Notes: a model not told the origin generated them from the letters alone. 64,000 nucleotides of DNA from Archangium lansingense (GCF_026626635.1 NZ_JAPNKA010000001.1:1426001-1490000), one strand, 5' to 3'; positions 9,099 through 18,281 are shown, numbered from the stretch's first letter. Program-made: numbers and translations.

Positions 9099-11339
9099 AT
9101 GAACCCCTCCGAGCGACGCGTCCCGGACGTGCCCCCGTTGTTGAACCAGACCCTGAAACTCGACGGCCAGACGCGCACCGCCGACTCGCTACAGCTCCTC
9201 GCTGAGGCTGGCGTGCTGCTGGGCTCCTCCCTGGACTACGAGGCGACTCTGGCGGCCCTCACCCGGCTGGCCGTGCCCCGGCTCGCGGACTGGTGCTCCC
9301 TGGACATCCTGGGCGAGGACGGCGTCGTCCGGTTGCTCGCCGTGGCGCACGTGGACCCGGCCAAGGTGAAGTGGGCCCACGAGCTGCGTCGGCGCTACCC
9401 GCCTGACCCGAAGGACCCTCACGGCATCCACGAGGTCATCCGCACCGGCCACTCCTCGCTGCTCGCGGACATCCCCGACGAGCTGCTGGTGGCGGGCTCG
9501 CGCGATGCCGAGCAACTGCGCATTGCGCGCGAGCTGGGTCTGCGCTCGGCCTTGACCGTGCCCCTCACCGCCCGAGGCCGCACCTTCGGGGCCCTCTCGC
9601 TCGTCACCGCGGAGTCCGGCCGGCGCTTCACCCCCGCGGACATGGCCCTCGCCGAGCAGCTGGCCGGCCGCGCTGCCCTGGCGGTGGACAATGCACGCCT
9701 CTACACCAACGCCGTGCGCGCCGAGGAGCGCTTCCGCTCGCTCATCCACGCCACCGCGCAGGCCGTCTGGGTGACGCTGCCGGATGGGGAGGTGTTCGAG
9801 GACTCGCCTACCTGGCGCGCTTTCACCGGGCAGCCGCGCGAGGAGTATCACGGCTATGGATGGCTCGCCGTCGTCCATCCCGAGGACCAGGAGCGCGTGC
9901 GGCGCGGGTGGCAGGCGGCACGGGCCATCCGGCAGCCCTATGAGGTGGAGATGCGCGTGTGCCGGCCGGATGGAAGCTGGGCCGTCACCCTGTCACGCGC
10001 GGTGCCCATGCTCGATGCGCAGGGGCAGGTGCGCGAGTGGATTGGCACGACCACGGACATCACTGCCCAGCGTCGCGCCGAGGAGACTTCTCGTCGGCTG
10101 GAGAGCGAGCAGCGCGCCCGCCAGCTCGAGGCCCTGCGCGCCGAGGTCAGCGAGGTGCTGTCCCGGGAGGACACCCCGTCCCGATTGATGCAGGCCTGCG
10201 CGGAGGTGATGGTCCGCAACCTGCCGCTGCCCCTCGTGCAGCTCTGGACCTTCAACCGCGAGGCCCAGCTGCTGCTGCTGGAGGGCAACGCCGGCCCTGC
10301 CGCGCCCCTCTCGGCGGTGCCGTCCCGGCTGGAGCTGGGGCAGACGCTCGTCGGTTCAGTGGGCCAGTCGCGCCAGCCGCAGCGGGTCAATGACTTGCCG
10401 GCGGATCCCCGGTTGCGCTCGCGCGTCTGGGCGGAGAGTAACGGGCTGGTGTCCTTCCTGGGTGCTCCGCTGCTGGTGCGCGGACAGCTCGTGGGGGTGC
10501 TCGCTGTCTTCGGCCAGCTGCCCTTGGAGGAGGAGACGCTGGCCACGCTGTCCACGGTGGCTGACGCGGTGGCCCAGGGCCTCGAGCGCCGTCGCGCCGA
10601 GGTCTCCCTCCAGGAGCATGCTCGGGAGCTGGCGCGCTCCAACGAGGAGCTGCAGCAGTTCGCCTACGTGGCCTCCCATGACTTGCAGGAGCCCCTGCGC
10701 ATGGTGGCCAGCTACACGCAGCTGCTGGCGCGGCGCTACAAAGGAAAGCTGGACGCGGACGCGGACGAGTTCATCACCTACGCCGTGGATGGCGTGAACC
10801 GCATGCAGCAGCTCATCCAGGATCTGCTGGCCTACTCGCGCGTGGGCACCCGCGGCCACGAGTTCAAACCCATCGACTCCGGCCAGGCGTTGGGCAAGGC
10901 GCTGGCCAACCTCAAGGCGCTGGTGGACGAGACGGGCGCCACCATCATCCAGGGGAAGCTGCCGCAGGTGATGGTGGATGAGACCCAGCTCACTCAGCTC
11001 TTCCAGAACCTGGTGGGCAATGCGCTGAAGTTCCGCGGGCAGAGGCCGCCCCGGGTGCTGGTGGAGGCCGAGCGCCAGGACAACGAGTGGCGCTTCACCG
11101 TCGAGGACAACGGCATCGGCATCGAGCCCCAGTACTACGAGCGCATCTTCGTCATCTTCCAGCGGCTCCACGGCAAGGAGGAGTACCCCGGCACCGGCAT
11201 CGGGCTGGCCATCTGCAAGAAGATCGTCGAGCGGCACGGCGGCCGCATCGGACTGGACTCCCAACCCGGACAGGGGACGACGTTCTGGTTCACCCTGCCC
11301 GCGATCCCCACCCCTTCAACCTCGGGCACCACCCCATGA
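9099..11339 (+). CDS. GAF-PAS-GAF sensor histidine kinase
   Basis: 746-residue cytoplasmic kinase without transmembrane segments. Order: GAF at about 40-205, PAS/PAC at 208-330 ([20 protein letters not shown] to [16 protein letters not shown]), a second GAF at 350-500, HisKA with phospho-accepting H527 in [13 protein letters not shown], and HATPase_c at 630-740 (N box [11 protein letters not shown]1 DNGIGI, G2 [13 protein letters not shown]). The SHDLQEPLR form of the H box is that of phytochrome-type kinases, but there is no PHY domain and no obvious bilin-binding cysteine, so the input is probably another small ligand or redox state. Its stop overlaps the next gene's start (ATGA), so it is translationally coupled to the response regulator and is its likely phosphodonor. 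Confidence 0.92.
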   Translation: MNPSERRVPDVPPLLNQTLKLDGQTRTADSLQLLAEAGVLLGSSLDYEATLAALTRLAVPRLADWCSLDILGEDGVVRLLAVAHVDPAKVKWAHELRRRYPPDPKDPHGIHEVIRTGHSSLLADIPDELLVAGSRDAEQLRIARELGLRSALTVPLTARGRTFGALSLVTAESGRRFTPADMALAEQLAGRAALAVDNARLYTNAVRAEERFRSLIHATAQAVWVTLPDGEVFEDSPTWRAFTGQPREEYHGYGWLAVVHPEDQERVRRGWQAARAIRQPYEVEMRVCRPDGSWAVTLSRAVPMLDAQGQVREWIGTTTDITAQRRAEETSRRLESEQRARQLEALRAEVSEVLSREDTPSRLMQACAEVMVRNLPLPLVQLWTFNREAQLLLLEGNAGPAAPLSAVPSRLELGQTLVGSVGQSRQPQRVNDLPADPRLRSRVWAESNGLVSFLGAPLLVRGQLVGVLAVFGQLPLEEETLATLSTVADAVAQGLERRRAEVSLQEHARELARSNEELQQFAYVASHDLQEPLRMVASYTQLLARRYKGKLDADADEFITYAVDGVNRMQQLIQDLLAYSRVGTRGHEFKPIDSGQALGKALANLKALVDETGATIIQGKLPQVMVDETQLTQLFQNLVGNALKFRGQRPPRVLVEAERQDNEWRFTVEDNGIGIEPQYYERIFVIFQRLHGKEEYPGTGIGLAICKKIVERHGGRIGLDSQPGQGTTFWFTLPAIPTPSTSGTTP

Positions 11340-11785
11340 GTGACAACACCCTCGGACGCCCCATTGAAATCCTCCTGGTGGAGGACAACCCCGGCGACGT
11401 CCGCCTGACCATCGAGGCCCTCAAGGAGGGCAAGGTCAGCAACCGCCTCTCCGTCGCACGTGACGGGGTGGAGGCGCTGGCCTTCCTGCGTCGCGAGGGT
11501 CCTCACGCCAACGCGTCGCGGCCGGACCTCATCCTGTTGGATCTCAACCTGCCCAAGAAGGACGGGCGCGAGGTGCTGGCGGAGATCAAAGAGGACTCGC
11601 GTCTGCGCCGCATCCCCGTGGTGGTGCTGACCACGTCGAAGGCGGAGGAGGACATCCTGCGCACCTACGATCTGCACGCCAACTGCTACATCACCAAGCC
11701 GGTGGACCTGGAGCAGTTCATCGCGGTGGTGCGCTCCATCGACGACTTCTGGCTGTCGGTGGTGCGGCTGCCCTCCGCGGAGTGA
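11336..11785 (+). CDS. single-domain response regulator (Rcp1-like)
   Basis: 149 residues, a lone REC domain. Acidic pocket in LLVEDNPGD (E16/D17), phospho-acceptor D69 in [13 protein letters not shown], switch Thr in [11 protein letters not shown] and the conserved lysine in CYITKPVD. The [10 protein letters not shown] start and KKDG insert are typical of regulators paired with phytochrome-like kinases. There is no output domain, so it probably passes phosphate on or works by protein contact. It overlaps the upstream kinase by 4 bp (ATGA), and the hybrid kinase follows after 7 bp. Confidence 0.93.
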   Translation: MSDNTLGRPIEILLVEDNPGDVRLTIEALKEGKVSNRLSVARDGVEALAFLRREGPHANASRPDLILLDLNLPKKDGREVLAEIKEDSRLRRIPVVVLTTSKAEEDILRTYDLHANCYITKPVDLEQFIAVVRSIDDFWLSVVRLPSAE

Positions 11786-11792
11786 GGTCACC

Positions 11793-12929
11793 ATGAGCAT
11801 GGACGAGGTGAAGCCCCTGCGGCTGCTGCTGGTGGAGGACAACCCCGGAGACGCCCGGCTGTTGCAGGAGGAGTTGAAGGAGGTGTCGTCGGCCCGCTTC
11901 GAGGTGCGTCACGTGACGCGCATGGCCGAGGCCCTCGCGGCGGTGGGCGAGCCAGGGCTGGACGTGGTGCTGTTGGACCTGTCGCTGCCGGATGGGCACG
12001 GGCTGTCCAACATCGAGCGGGTGGTGCAGGCCGCGCCGGCCCTGCCGCTGGTGGTGCTCACCGGCACGGACGACGAGCAGCTGGCGATGCGGGCGGTGCA
12101 CGCGGGCGCGCAGGACTACCTGGTGAAGGGCCAGGTGACGGGTCCGCTGCTGGTGCGCGCGCTGCGCTACGCCATCGAGCGCAAGCGGGCCGAGGAGGGC
12201 CTCAAGCGCGAGGAGGCCGCTCGGGAGACGGCGCTCTTCCGCGAGCAATTCCTGGGGATTCTGGGGCATGACCTGCGCAACCCCTTGCAGGCCATCTCGG
12301 GCAACGCGGCGCTGCTGCTGCGCTACGGCGGCCTGTCCGAGCCTCAGCGCAAGGCGCTCAACCGCATCTCCATCTCCTCGGACCGGATGGCGCGGATGAT
12401 CAGCGACATCCTGGACTTCACGCGTACGCGGCTGGGCGGAGGCTACACGCTGCAGCGCACGTGGATGAACGTGCACGAGGTGCTCAATCAGGTGGTGGAG
12501 GAGCTGGAGGTGGCGCATCCGCAGAAGCGCTTCGAGCTGAGCGTGTCCGGCACCGGCTGGGGCGAGTGGGACGCGGACCGTGTCGCCCAGGCGGCTTCCA
12601 ACCTGGTGGGCAACGCGGTGCAGTACTCGCCAGAGGACAGCGCGGTGCGGGTCGTGGCGCGGGACGAGGGGGACGGAGTCCGGGTGGAGGTGCACAACCT
12701 GGGCACGCCCATCCCGGACGAGCGGTTGCAGCACATCTTCGACCCGTTCGTGCGCGGGCGAGATGGCACCCGCTCGGGCTCGCGCTCGGGGCTGGGACTG
12801 GGGCTCTACATCACGAATGAGATCGTGAAGGCGCATGGGGGAGTGCTGCAGGTGCGCTCCACGGAGACGGAGGGCACCTGCTTCTGGCTGAAGCTGCCGC
12901 GCCATCCGCCCACCGCCGCGAAGGCCTGA
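11793..12929 (+). CDS. hybrid REC-histidine kinase
   Basis: 378 residues: an N-terminal receiver (1-125; phospho-acceptor D62 in VVLLDLSLPDG, lysine in DYLVKG), a short coiled-coil linker (ERKRAEEGLKREEAARE), HisKA with H159 in LGILGHDLRNPLQ and HATPase_c to the end (ASNLVGNAVQYS, SGLGLGLYITNEIVKAHGG). The receiver-first layout suggests the kinase is switched by phosphorylation from the upstream kinase, forming a relay. It is the last gene of a three-gene operon (9099-12929) and no DNA-binding output is encoded here. Confidence 0.92.
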   Translation: MSMDEVKPLRLLLVEDNPGDARLLQEELKEVSSARFEVRHVTRMAEALAAVGEPGLDVVLLDLSLPDGHGLSNIERVVQAAPALPLVVLTGTDDEQLAMRAVHAGAQDYLVKGQVTGPLLVRALRYAIERKRAEEGLKREEAARETALFREQFLGILGHDLRNPLQAISGNAALLLRYGGLSEPQRKALNRISISSDRMARMISDILDFTRTRLGGGYTLQRTWMNVHEVLNQVVEELEVAHPQKRFELSVSGTGWGEWDADRVAQAASNLVGNAVQYSPEDSAVRVVARDEGDGVRVEVHNLGTPIPDERLQHIFDPFVRGRDGTRSGSRSGLGLGLYITNEIVKAHGGVLQVRSTETEGTCFWLKLPRHPPTAAKA

Positions 12930-13111
12930 GCCTCCCTCCCGGGACGCGGCACATGCACATCCATAAGATCCAGCTTCGCATTCGGGTCTCCAGTCGATGA
13001 CTCCCCTGCCATCCCGGGCTCGGCCATGCGAGGGTAGTACCGCCGGAGGCTCCACCGAGCGTCCGGCCGGTTGCGGGATGAGCCGCACCGAGTCTTTCGC
13101 GGGGCCTGACG

Positions 13112-13759
13112 GTGACTCCGTACGAGCAGATCTTCCAGAACAACCGCCGCTGGGCTGAGGAGCAGCTCCGCGCCGATCCCGAGTTCTTCACCCGGCTCGC
13201 GCGTGAGCAGCGCCCGGACTTCCTCTACATCGGCTGCTCCGACAGCCGGGTGCCCGCCAATCAGATCATGGGCCTGCCGCCTGGCGACGTGTTCGTACAC
13301 CGCAATGTCGCCAACCTGGTCAACAACGTCGACCTCAACGTGATGTCGGTCATCAACTATGGGGTCCGGCACCTCGACGTGAAGCACGTCATCGTGTGCG
13401 GCCACTACGGGTGCGGCGGCGTGAGAGCCGCCATGCAGCCCAAGGACCTGGGCATCCTCAATCCCTGGTTGCGCAACATCCGCGACGTGTACCGCCTGCA
13501 CAAGGCCGAGCTGGACTCCCTCAAGGACGAGGCGCAGCGCTACGACCGCCTCGTGGAGCTCAACGTCACCGAGCAGTGCATCAACATCATCAAGACGGCC
13601 GCGGTGCAGCAGTCCTTCCTGGCTCGCGGCTTCCCCTCGGTGCACGGCTGGGTGTTCGACATGCGCACCGGCCAGCTCAAGGATTTGCAGATCGACTTCC
13701 AGGAGACGCTGCGCAGCATCCAGGAGGTGTACGACCTGACGGGCACGGTCTGGCGCTGA
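13112..13759 (+). CDS. can: beta-class carbonic anhydrase
   Basis: Interconverts CO2 and bicarbonate. 215 residues, full length for the beta class. Zinc ligands and the catalytic dyad are visible: C42-S-D44-S-R46 in YIGCSDSRVPAN, H98 and C101 in VIVCGHYGCGG. The segment GDVFVHRNVANLV is also characteristic, and the spacing matches the E. coli Can/plant type. The start is GTG, 2 bp after the stop-like GAC; no strong ribosome-binding site is seen. It is followed 80 bp later by the graspetide-like peptide gene; no functional link is evident. Confidence 0.95.
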   Translation: MTPYEQIFQNNRRWAEEQLRADPEFFTRLAREQRPDFLYIGCSDSRVPANQIMGLPPGDVFVHRNVANLVNNVDLNVMSVINYGVRHLDVKHVIVCGHYGCGGVRAAMQPKDLGILNPWLRNIRDVYRLHKAELDSLKDEAQRYDRLVELNVTEQCINIIKTAAVQQSFLARGFPSVHGWVFDMRTGQLKDLQIDFQETLRSIQEVYDLTGTVWR

Positions 13760-13839
13760 AGAGGCGAGGGAGCGAGCTCGGACCTCTGCACCGTGACATC
13801 CGGCCTCCGTGGCGTCGTCCTCTGACAAGGAGGCCGGAC

Positions 13840-14049
13840 ATGAAGAAGAACGCGAAGGACCAGGCACCGCGCGAGGGCAAGAGACCCTTCTTCGCGCGCT
13901 TGTTGGAGGAGCAGGAGCTCGACCAGGTGGGGGGTGGTGTTGCTGCCCAGACGGAGAAGTTCCCCTCGGACTCGGACGAGTGCGACAGGGACCCCAACCC
14001 CGTCACGCTGAAGTACCCCTCGGACCGGGACGAGCTCTCCAGCAGCTAG
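13840..14049 (+). CDS. microviridin-type graspetide (omega-ester peptide) precursor with two core repeats
   Basis: 69-residue peptide with a strong ribosome-binding site (AAGGAGG, 8 bp before ATG). Residues 15-25 read RPFFARLLEEQ, matching the conserved PFFARFLE-type leader motif that microviridin ATP-grasp ligases recognise. A GGG stretch (31-33) follows, like a leader/core junction. The core holds two copies of a TxK[FY]PSDxDE motif: T38-E47 (TEKFPSDSDE) and T56-E65 (TLKYPSDRDE). The second is almost the classical microviridin core TxKYPSDxx[DE]. In the family, Thr/Ser hydroxyls are joined by esters, and Lys by an amide, to Asp/Glu side chains, giving serine-protease inhibitors. No ATP-grasp ligase, acetyltransferase or transporter is adjacent. 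An 8-bp stem (14070-14077 with 14092-14099) follows the stop. Identity as a graspetide precursor is inferred from motifs. Confidence 0.8.
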   Translation: MKKNAKDQAPREGKRPFFARLLEEQELDQVGGGVAAQTEKFPSDSDECDRDPNPVTLKYPSDRDELSSS

Positions 14050-14186
14050 GCAACCGGACGGGAGAGGGCCGGGGTGGAGGTCCACCGATCGCCACCCCGC
14101 TCGATATCCAGAGCCTTCCTTGCCGACTGTGCGTGCTCACCCTAGTTGCAAGTGGCTGGGTGGTACAGAAGCAGGAGCGGAGCGGG

Positions 14187-14822
14187 ATGTCCGAGATCCA
14201 GACACCGCAGGATGGGGCGCTGGAGCCGAGAGCGTACACGCTGCGGACGAGGCGAGGCCCGGTGGACACGCTGCTGTACGAGTCCCTGGGTGCGAAAGAA
14301 GGAGCGCTGCTAGCCGGAGGAGTGGGCGGCGGCTTCGACACGCCGGCGCTCGGGCTCTACCCGCGGCTGGGCGAGGAGCTGTTGCGGCACCAGATATCCA
14401 CGATGCGGTTGAAGTACCGCCACTCCACGGACCTGGCCGAGGCGGTGCATGACGTGCTCGCCGGGGTGGACTTCTTGGTGGGGCGGGGGCTGGAGCGGGT
14501 GGCCCTGGTGGGGCACTCCTTTGGCGGGGCGGTGATGATCGACGCTGGGGCGCAGTCCCCCTGGGTGTCGACGGTGGTGGGGCTGGCGTCGCAGAGCTAC
14601 GGGACGGAGGCGGTGTCTCAGCTCGCGCCGCGCTCGCTGCTGCTCATCCATGGCTTGTCGGATGCCGTATTGCCCCCGAGCTGCTCGCTGAGCATCCACG
14701 AGCGGGCGAGGGTGCGGAAGGAGCTGGAGCTCGTGCAGGGTGCTGGGCACGTGCTGGACGAAGCCGCCGAGCGCGTCTTTACGAGGGTCCGTGACTGGCT
14801 GCTCCAGGAGCTTCGCGCCTGA
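14187..14822 (+). CDS. alpha/beta hydrolase
   Basis: 211 residues with the alpha/beta-hydrolase pattern: oxyanion region GGVGGGFDTPALGLYPRL near 36-55, nucleophile elbow GHSFG (VALVGHSFGGAVMID, about 108-122), aspartate in LLLIHGLSDAVLPP and histidine in GAGHVLDE near the end. Similar small proteins are annotated as dienelactone hydrolase or KANL3/Tex30-like hydrolases. The substrate is unknown. It starts 137 bp after the graspetide-like precursor on the same strand; a hydrolase could act in peptide maturation, but that is speculation. Confidence 0.8.
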   Translation: MSEIQTPQDGALEPRAYTLRTRRGPVDTLLYESLGAKEGALLAGGVGGGFDTPALGLYPRLGEELLRHQISTMRLKYRHSTDLAEAVHDVLAGVDFLVGRGLERVALVGHSFGGAVMIDAGAQSPWVSTVVGLASQSYGTEAVSQLAPRSLLLIHGLSDAVLPPSCSLSIHERARVRKELELVQGAGHVLDEAAERVFTRVRDWLLQELRA

Positions 14823-14931
14823 CCCCAGCGGGGCGGCCTGGAGGACGGACGGGCAGGCGGACGCTCATCCCGGCCGCTGCCCCACGCACGCCAGGGGCGG
14901 CCCTAGCTTGAGTGGGAAGGAGGTCGCTCGA

Positions 14932-15090
14932 ATGGCATTCCTCATTGGATTCGTCGTGTTTTTCCTGGTCATTGCGCTCACCATCATTCTCGGGGGCATC
15001 AGCAGGTTCGGGGACAGGCGGGTGGAGATGGAGGGCCGCGCCACCGAGGGGCAGCGTCTCCCCACGGACCGAGAGGCCCAGGCCTACTGA
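14932..15090 (+). CDS. small single-pass membrane protein
   Basis: 52 residues: one N-terminal transmembrane helix (MAFLIGFVVFFLVIALTIIL) followed by a charged tail. It has a good ribosome-binding site (GAAGGAGG, about 8 bp before ATG). The last 7 bp overlap the convergent FRG-domain gene. No family recognised. Confidence 0.6.
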   Translation: MAFLIGFVVFFLVIALTIILGGISRFGDRRVEMEGRATEGQRLPTDREAQAY

Positions 15091-15980
15091 GACCCGTCTG
15101 GAGCGCCGGGAGGGCGCGGGTTGTAGTAGCGCCGCAACCAGCGGGACAGCCCGTCCAGGCCAGGAAAGAGCACCCGCTCGGTGATGTTGGCCTGGTCGAG
15201 CTTGTCTCGCACCTCCTGCTTGAGGTGGGCGGGGACGATGAGGCGGCGCACGCCCCGCTTCTGCTTCTCGAGGAAGGTGTCCAGGCGCGCCGAAGCGTCG
15301 TTCATCACCGAGAAGAGGGCGAACTGGTTGACGATGCGCTCGTCCAGGGATGGAGGCTCGAAGAAGAGCACGAAGGTGTGGCGGGTGAGCCGGTCAAAGG
15401 TGGCGAGGTCCTGGGCCACCGTGGCGAGCATCTCGGCGCTGAAGACGTCCGCGCCCTCGGCCTGGAGCTGGGCCTTGAGCGGGCGAGGAAGCAGCCGGTT
15501 CGTCTCCCGGTAGTCCACGCTCCACACCACGCCGTCCACGTCGTACAGGTCCGGGTTCTCCGACAGGAAATGCAGCGCCACGTAGGGGCTGAAGGTCCAG
15601 TCGAGCAGGCGGGTGGGCAGGCCATGGTGCTGGGCGAGCGACAGCCAGTCCCAGAGGGACTCGCAAGGGTTGGAGGTGCCGCGCGCGTACTTGCGGAAGG
15701 CGCGCAGCATGACGTGCTCCTGCCGGGAGTAGTCGCCGCCGCGCCGGTTGAGGCTGGTGGCCAGATCATGGCGCGAGTCGGGCATGCCACGGAAGGCGAG
15801 CGTGGGACGGAAGCGCCGGAGGCTCTCGTTCCACGAGCCCGCGAAGAGCGCGTCCTGCAACTCCACCCAGCTCCGCACGCGGTGTTCCAACACAGGCGGG
15901 AAGATGGGCAGCCCGGGGCTCCCTGGCACGTGGGTTCGCCGGTCCTGGCTGGAGGCAGGGGTCTCGTGGTGGACAAACAT
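15084..15980 (-). CDS. FRG domain-containing protein
   Basis: 298 residues. The FRG domain, named after the Phe-Arg-Gly motif, is seen in LAFRGMPDSRHDLATSLNR (about 61-80), followed by the conserved block LSLAQHHGLPTRLLDWTFSPYVALHFL (about 112-138). FRG proteins are cytoplasmic, of uncertain function, and often sit in mobile or defence-associated loci. Here the neighbours are not recognisably defence genes. The C-terminal third (190-298) contains no motif known to me. Confidence 0.82.
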   Translation of the reverse strand: MFVHHETPASSQDRRTHVPGSPGLPIFPPVLEHRVRSWVELQDALFAGSWNESLRRFRPTLAFRGMPDSRHDLATSLNRRGGDYSRQEHVMLRAFRKYARGTSNPCESLWDWLSLAQHHGLPTRLLDWTFSPYVALHFLSENPDLYDVDGVVWSVDYRETNRLLPRPLKAQLQAEGADVFSAEMLATVAQDLATFDRLTRHTFVLFFEPPSLDERIVNQFALFSVMNDASARLDTFLEKQKRGVRRLIVPAHLKQEVRDKLDQANITERVLFPGLDGLSRWLRRYYNPRPPGAPDGSQ

Positions 15981-16023
15981 GAAGCCGCCCGTCAGGTCCC
16001 GGGCGTCGTAAGGTGCTTACGCC

Positions 16024-16929
16024 ATGCTCATCGATACTCTCCTGGGTGATCTCCCGCGCTCCGCCTTCCTGCAGGAGCACTACCAGAAACAGCCCCTCGC
16101 GAAGCCCTCCACGGCCGCGCACTTGCGGGAGCTGGCCACCTGGGCCACCGTCGATCGCCTCGTCGAGACGACCTCGTGTGATCTGCTGCTGGTGCGCGAT
16201 GGCAAGCTGTGGACCGGCTCGCGGCCCTCGAGCGCCCAGGAGGCCCGCGCGCTCTTCGCGCAGGGGTACTCGTTGGCCCTGCGCAACCCGGATCGGTACG
16301 ACGCCGGTCTGGCGGAGCTGGGGCGCACCCTCTCCGCCGAGCTGCAAGGCACCGTCAACCTGCAGGTGTATTGCACGCCCGCGGGATACGGCAGCTTCGG
16401 CTGGCATTGCGATCCGGAGGAGGTCTTCATCTTCCAGACCGCTGGGGCCAAGCGCTACCTGCTGCGGCGGAACACGCTCAACCCGACGCCCCTGCACGAG
16501 ACGCTCAAGGACGAGACGGACGTCTCGCGCGAGCGGACCCCCATTCAGGAGTGTCGGCTGGAGGCCGGTGACTGGCTCTACATTCCCGGCGGCTACTGGC
16601 ATGAGGTGACCGCGCCGGACCAGGAGTCCATCTCCATCTCGGTGGGGCTCATGCCTCCTACGCCCATCGACGTCCTGGACTTCGTGCGCACGCACCTGCT
16701 GCGCTCGCCCACGTGGCAGCAACGGATGCCGATGCTGGGACATGCCTCCCCGTTGTCGGACCCGGAGAAGATGGAGGCGTATCGCTCCCTCTTCCGGGAG
16801 CTCGGCGGCGAGCTGCAGCGCATGCTGGAGGACCCGCGCTTCGTGCTCCGCTTCATGGCCGCCGCCGCCACCGCGGGCCTTCGCTCCTCGGTGCTCCGCG
16901 AAGCGCCCTCTCGCGAGCCGAAGCAGTGA
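16024..16929 (+). CDS. JmjC/cupin-domain oxygenase-like protein
   Basis: 301 residues. The double-stranded beta-helix core carries the Fe(II) triad H128-x-D130 (GWHCDPEEVFIFQ) and H193 (YIPGGYWHEV), as in the ribosomal-oxygenase (RoxA/MINA) and JmjC-like cupin group of 2-oxoglutarate-dependent hydroxylases. The strand AKRYLLRRN and the motif LEAGDWLYIPGGYWHEV are typical. Target residue and protein are unknown. A helical C-terminal region (220-300) may bind substrate. It diverges from the FRG gene across 43 bp. Confidence 0.78.
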   Translation: MLIDTLLGDLPRSAFLQEHYQKQPLAKPSTAAHLRELATWATVDRLVETTSCDLLLVRDGKLWTGSRPSSAQEARALFAQGYSLALRNPDRYDAGLAELGRTLSAELQGTVNLQVYCTPAGYGSFGWHCDPEEVFIFQTAGAKRYLLRRNTLNPTPLHETLKDETDVSRERTPIQECRLEAGDWLYIPGGYWHEVTAPDQESISISVGLMPPTPIDVLDFVRTHLLRSPTWQQRMPMLGHASPLSDPEKMEAYRSLFRELGGELQRMLEDPRFVLRFMAAAATAGLRSSVLREAPSREPKQ

Positions 16930-16960
16930 GCCGCCTGCGCTGCTCCCACCTCTCCTCGGT

Positions 16961-17017
16961 GGTAGACGCCTACCATTGAAGACGCATATTTTCTTACATC
17001 GCTGGTAGACGTCTACC
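16961..17017. promoter_or_regulatory. pair of palindromic operator-like sites upstream of the UDP-sugar pyrophosphorylase
   Basis: GGTAGACGCCTACC (16961-16974, one mismatch from a perfect palindrome) and GGTAGACGTCTACC (17004-17017, perfect 14-bp palindrome) are 43 bp apart centre to centre, close to four helical turns. The 29 bases between them are unusually AT-rich for this genome (contains CATATTTTCTTACATC). This arrangement suggests a dimeric regulator binding both sites around a promoter. No regulator gene is adjacent. Confidence 0.65.
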
Positions 17018-17063
17018 GGCCATTGACCAACGTTCGTGACAGACTGCGCCGCTCCACGGTCAC

Positions 17064-18230
17064 ATGGCGTACCGTGAAGGTTCGCAGCACCCTCGCACCG
17101 TGACAGGCCAATCGATGGATATGGATCTCGACAATCCCCAGTTCGCGCGTGACGGCTTCGACGCCGCGAGCTTCCGTGAACTGCTCGCCCGGTACAAACG
17201 GGGTGAGCTCATCGAGGCCCCGCCGCTGGCGGGTTCTCTCCAGCCGCTCCAGCCCGGGGACATCCAGCCGCTGCCGCGAGAGGGCACGCCCGAGTATGAG
17301 GACTGCCGGGCGCGCGGTGAGGAGGCTTTCCGCAAGGGCCAGGTGGCCGGCCTCGTGGTGGCCGGTGGCGCCGGCACGCGTTTCGGTGGTGGCGTGAAGG
17401 GGCTCGTCCAGGTGGTGGGTGGGAAGAGCTTCCTCGACTTCAAGCTGCAGGAGGCCCGCCAGCTCGGGAAGCGCTACGGGCGTCCGGTGCCCATGGCGCT
17501 GATGACGTCCTACCTCACGCACGATGAGATCGCCGAGTACCTGGCGGACCACCGGCTGCAGGAGAACGTGTTCCTCTTCCGCCAGCGGATGCTCCCGCGG
17601 CTCACGGCTTCCGGCGAGCTGTACCGAGACCCGAAGGGGCAGCTCTCGTTCGCCCCCTCCGGGCACGGCGACGTCTTCCGGGCGCTGAGCGAGAGCGGCG
17701 TCGGGGACGAGCTGCGCCGGCGTGGTGTGCGCAGCGTGTACTTCTCCAACGTGGACAACCTGGGGGCGACGCTCGACCCGGTCGTCATCGGGCTGCACCT
17801 CAAGCAGGGCAAGTCCATGACGGTGGAGGTGACGCCGCGGAAGAACCCCAGCGGAGCGCTCGACTCGGGCGCGGCGCCGGTGCGCCTCAAGGGACAGCTC
17901 CAGCTCGTGGAGAAGGTGGACCCGACCCAGCACGGGTTCATCTCCACCAACAACATCACCTTTAGCCTGGAGGCGATGATTGGGCAGGACGTCCCGATTC
18001 CCTACCGCGTGGTCTCCAAGAAGGTGGACGACCAGCCCGTGATTCAGCTCGAGCAGGTGACGGCGGAGGCGAGCAGCCTCACCCGCGCCGATGGTCAGCC
18101 GCTGCTGCCCGTGGCCTTCATCGAGGTGGAGCGCGTGGACCAGGCGACCAGCCGTTTCGAGCCGGTGAAGGCGCCCGAGGACCTTCCGCGCGTGGCGGAG
18201 CGGCTCAAGGCGCGCCTGCTGGGCGCCTGA
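17064..18230 (+). CDS. UTP-sugar-1-phosphate uridylyltransferase (UDPGP family)
   Basis: Makes a UDP-sugar (UDP-glucose or UDP-N-acetylhexosamine) from the sugar 1-phosphate and UTP. The nucleotide-binding loop [17 protein letters not shown] (about 98-114) and the segment [18 protein letters not shown], whose NVDN supplies the metal-binding aspartate, are the eukaryote-like UDPGP/UAP1 signature. About 388 residues, shorter than eukaryotic enzymes. An alternative ATG at 17115 ([10 protein letters not shown]) is also plausible and would place the start ~100 bp after the operator pair. UDPGP enzymes feed exopolysaccharide or cell-wall synthesis. Confidence 0.85.
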   Translation: MAYREGSQHPRTVTGQSMDMDLDNPQFARDGFDAASFRELLARYKRGELIEAPPLAGSLQPLQPGDIQPLPREGTPEYEDCRARGEEAFRKGQVAGLVVAGGAGTRFGGGVKGLVQVVGGKSFLDFKLQEARQLGKRYGRPVPMALMTSYLTHDEIAEYLADHRLQENVFLFRQRMLPRLTASGELYRDPKGQLSFAPSGHGDVFRALSESGVGDELRRRGVRSVYFSNVDNLGATLDPVVIGLHLKQGKSMTVEVTPRKNPSGALDSGAAPVRLKGQLQLVEKVDPTQHGFISTNNITFSLEAMIGQDVPIPYRVVSKKVDDQPVIQLEQVTAEASSLTRADGQPLLPVAFIEVERVDQATSRFEPVKAPEDLPRVAERLKARLLGA

Positions 18231-18245
18231 GCAGGTAGAGGTGAT

Positions 18246-18281
18246 GGGCCGCGCCGGGGTTTCACGCCTCGCGCGCGGCCC
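18246..18281 (+). terminator. GC-rich hairpin between convergent genes
   Basis: A 9-bp perfect stem (GGGCCGCGC at 18246-18254 with GCGCGGCCC at 18273-18281) lies just past the pyrophosphorylase stop and overlaps the end of the opposing gene. There is no T-tract, so it is only a weak terminator candidate. Confidence 0.35.

Noticed and set aside
9099..12929. A bacteriophytochrome photoreceptor system
   Set aside because: The kinase H box and Rcp1-like regulator are phytochrome-like, but there is no PHY domain or clear bilin-binding cysteine.
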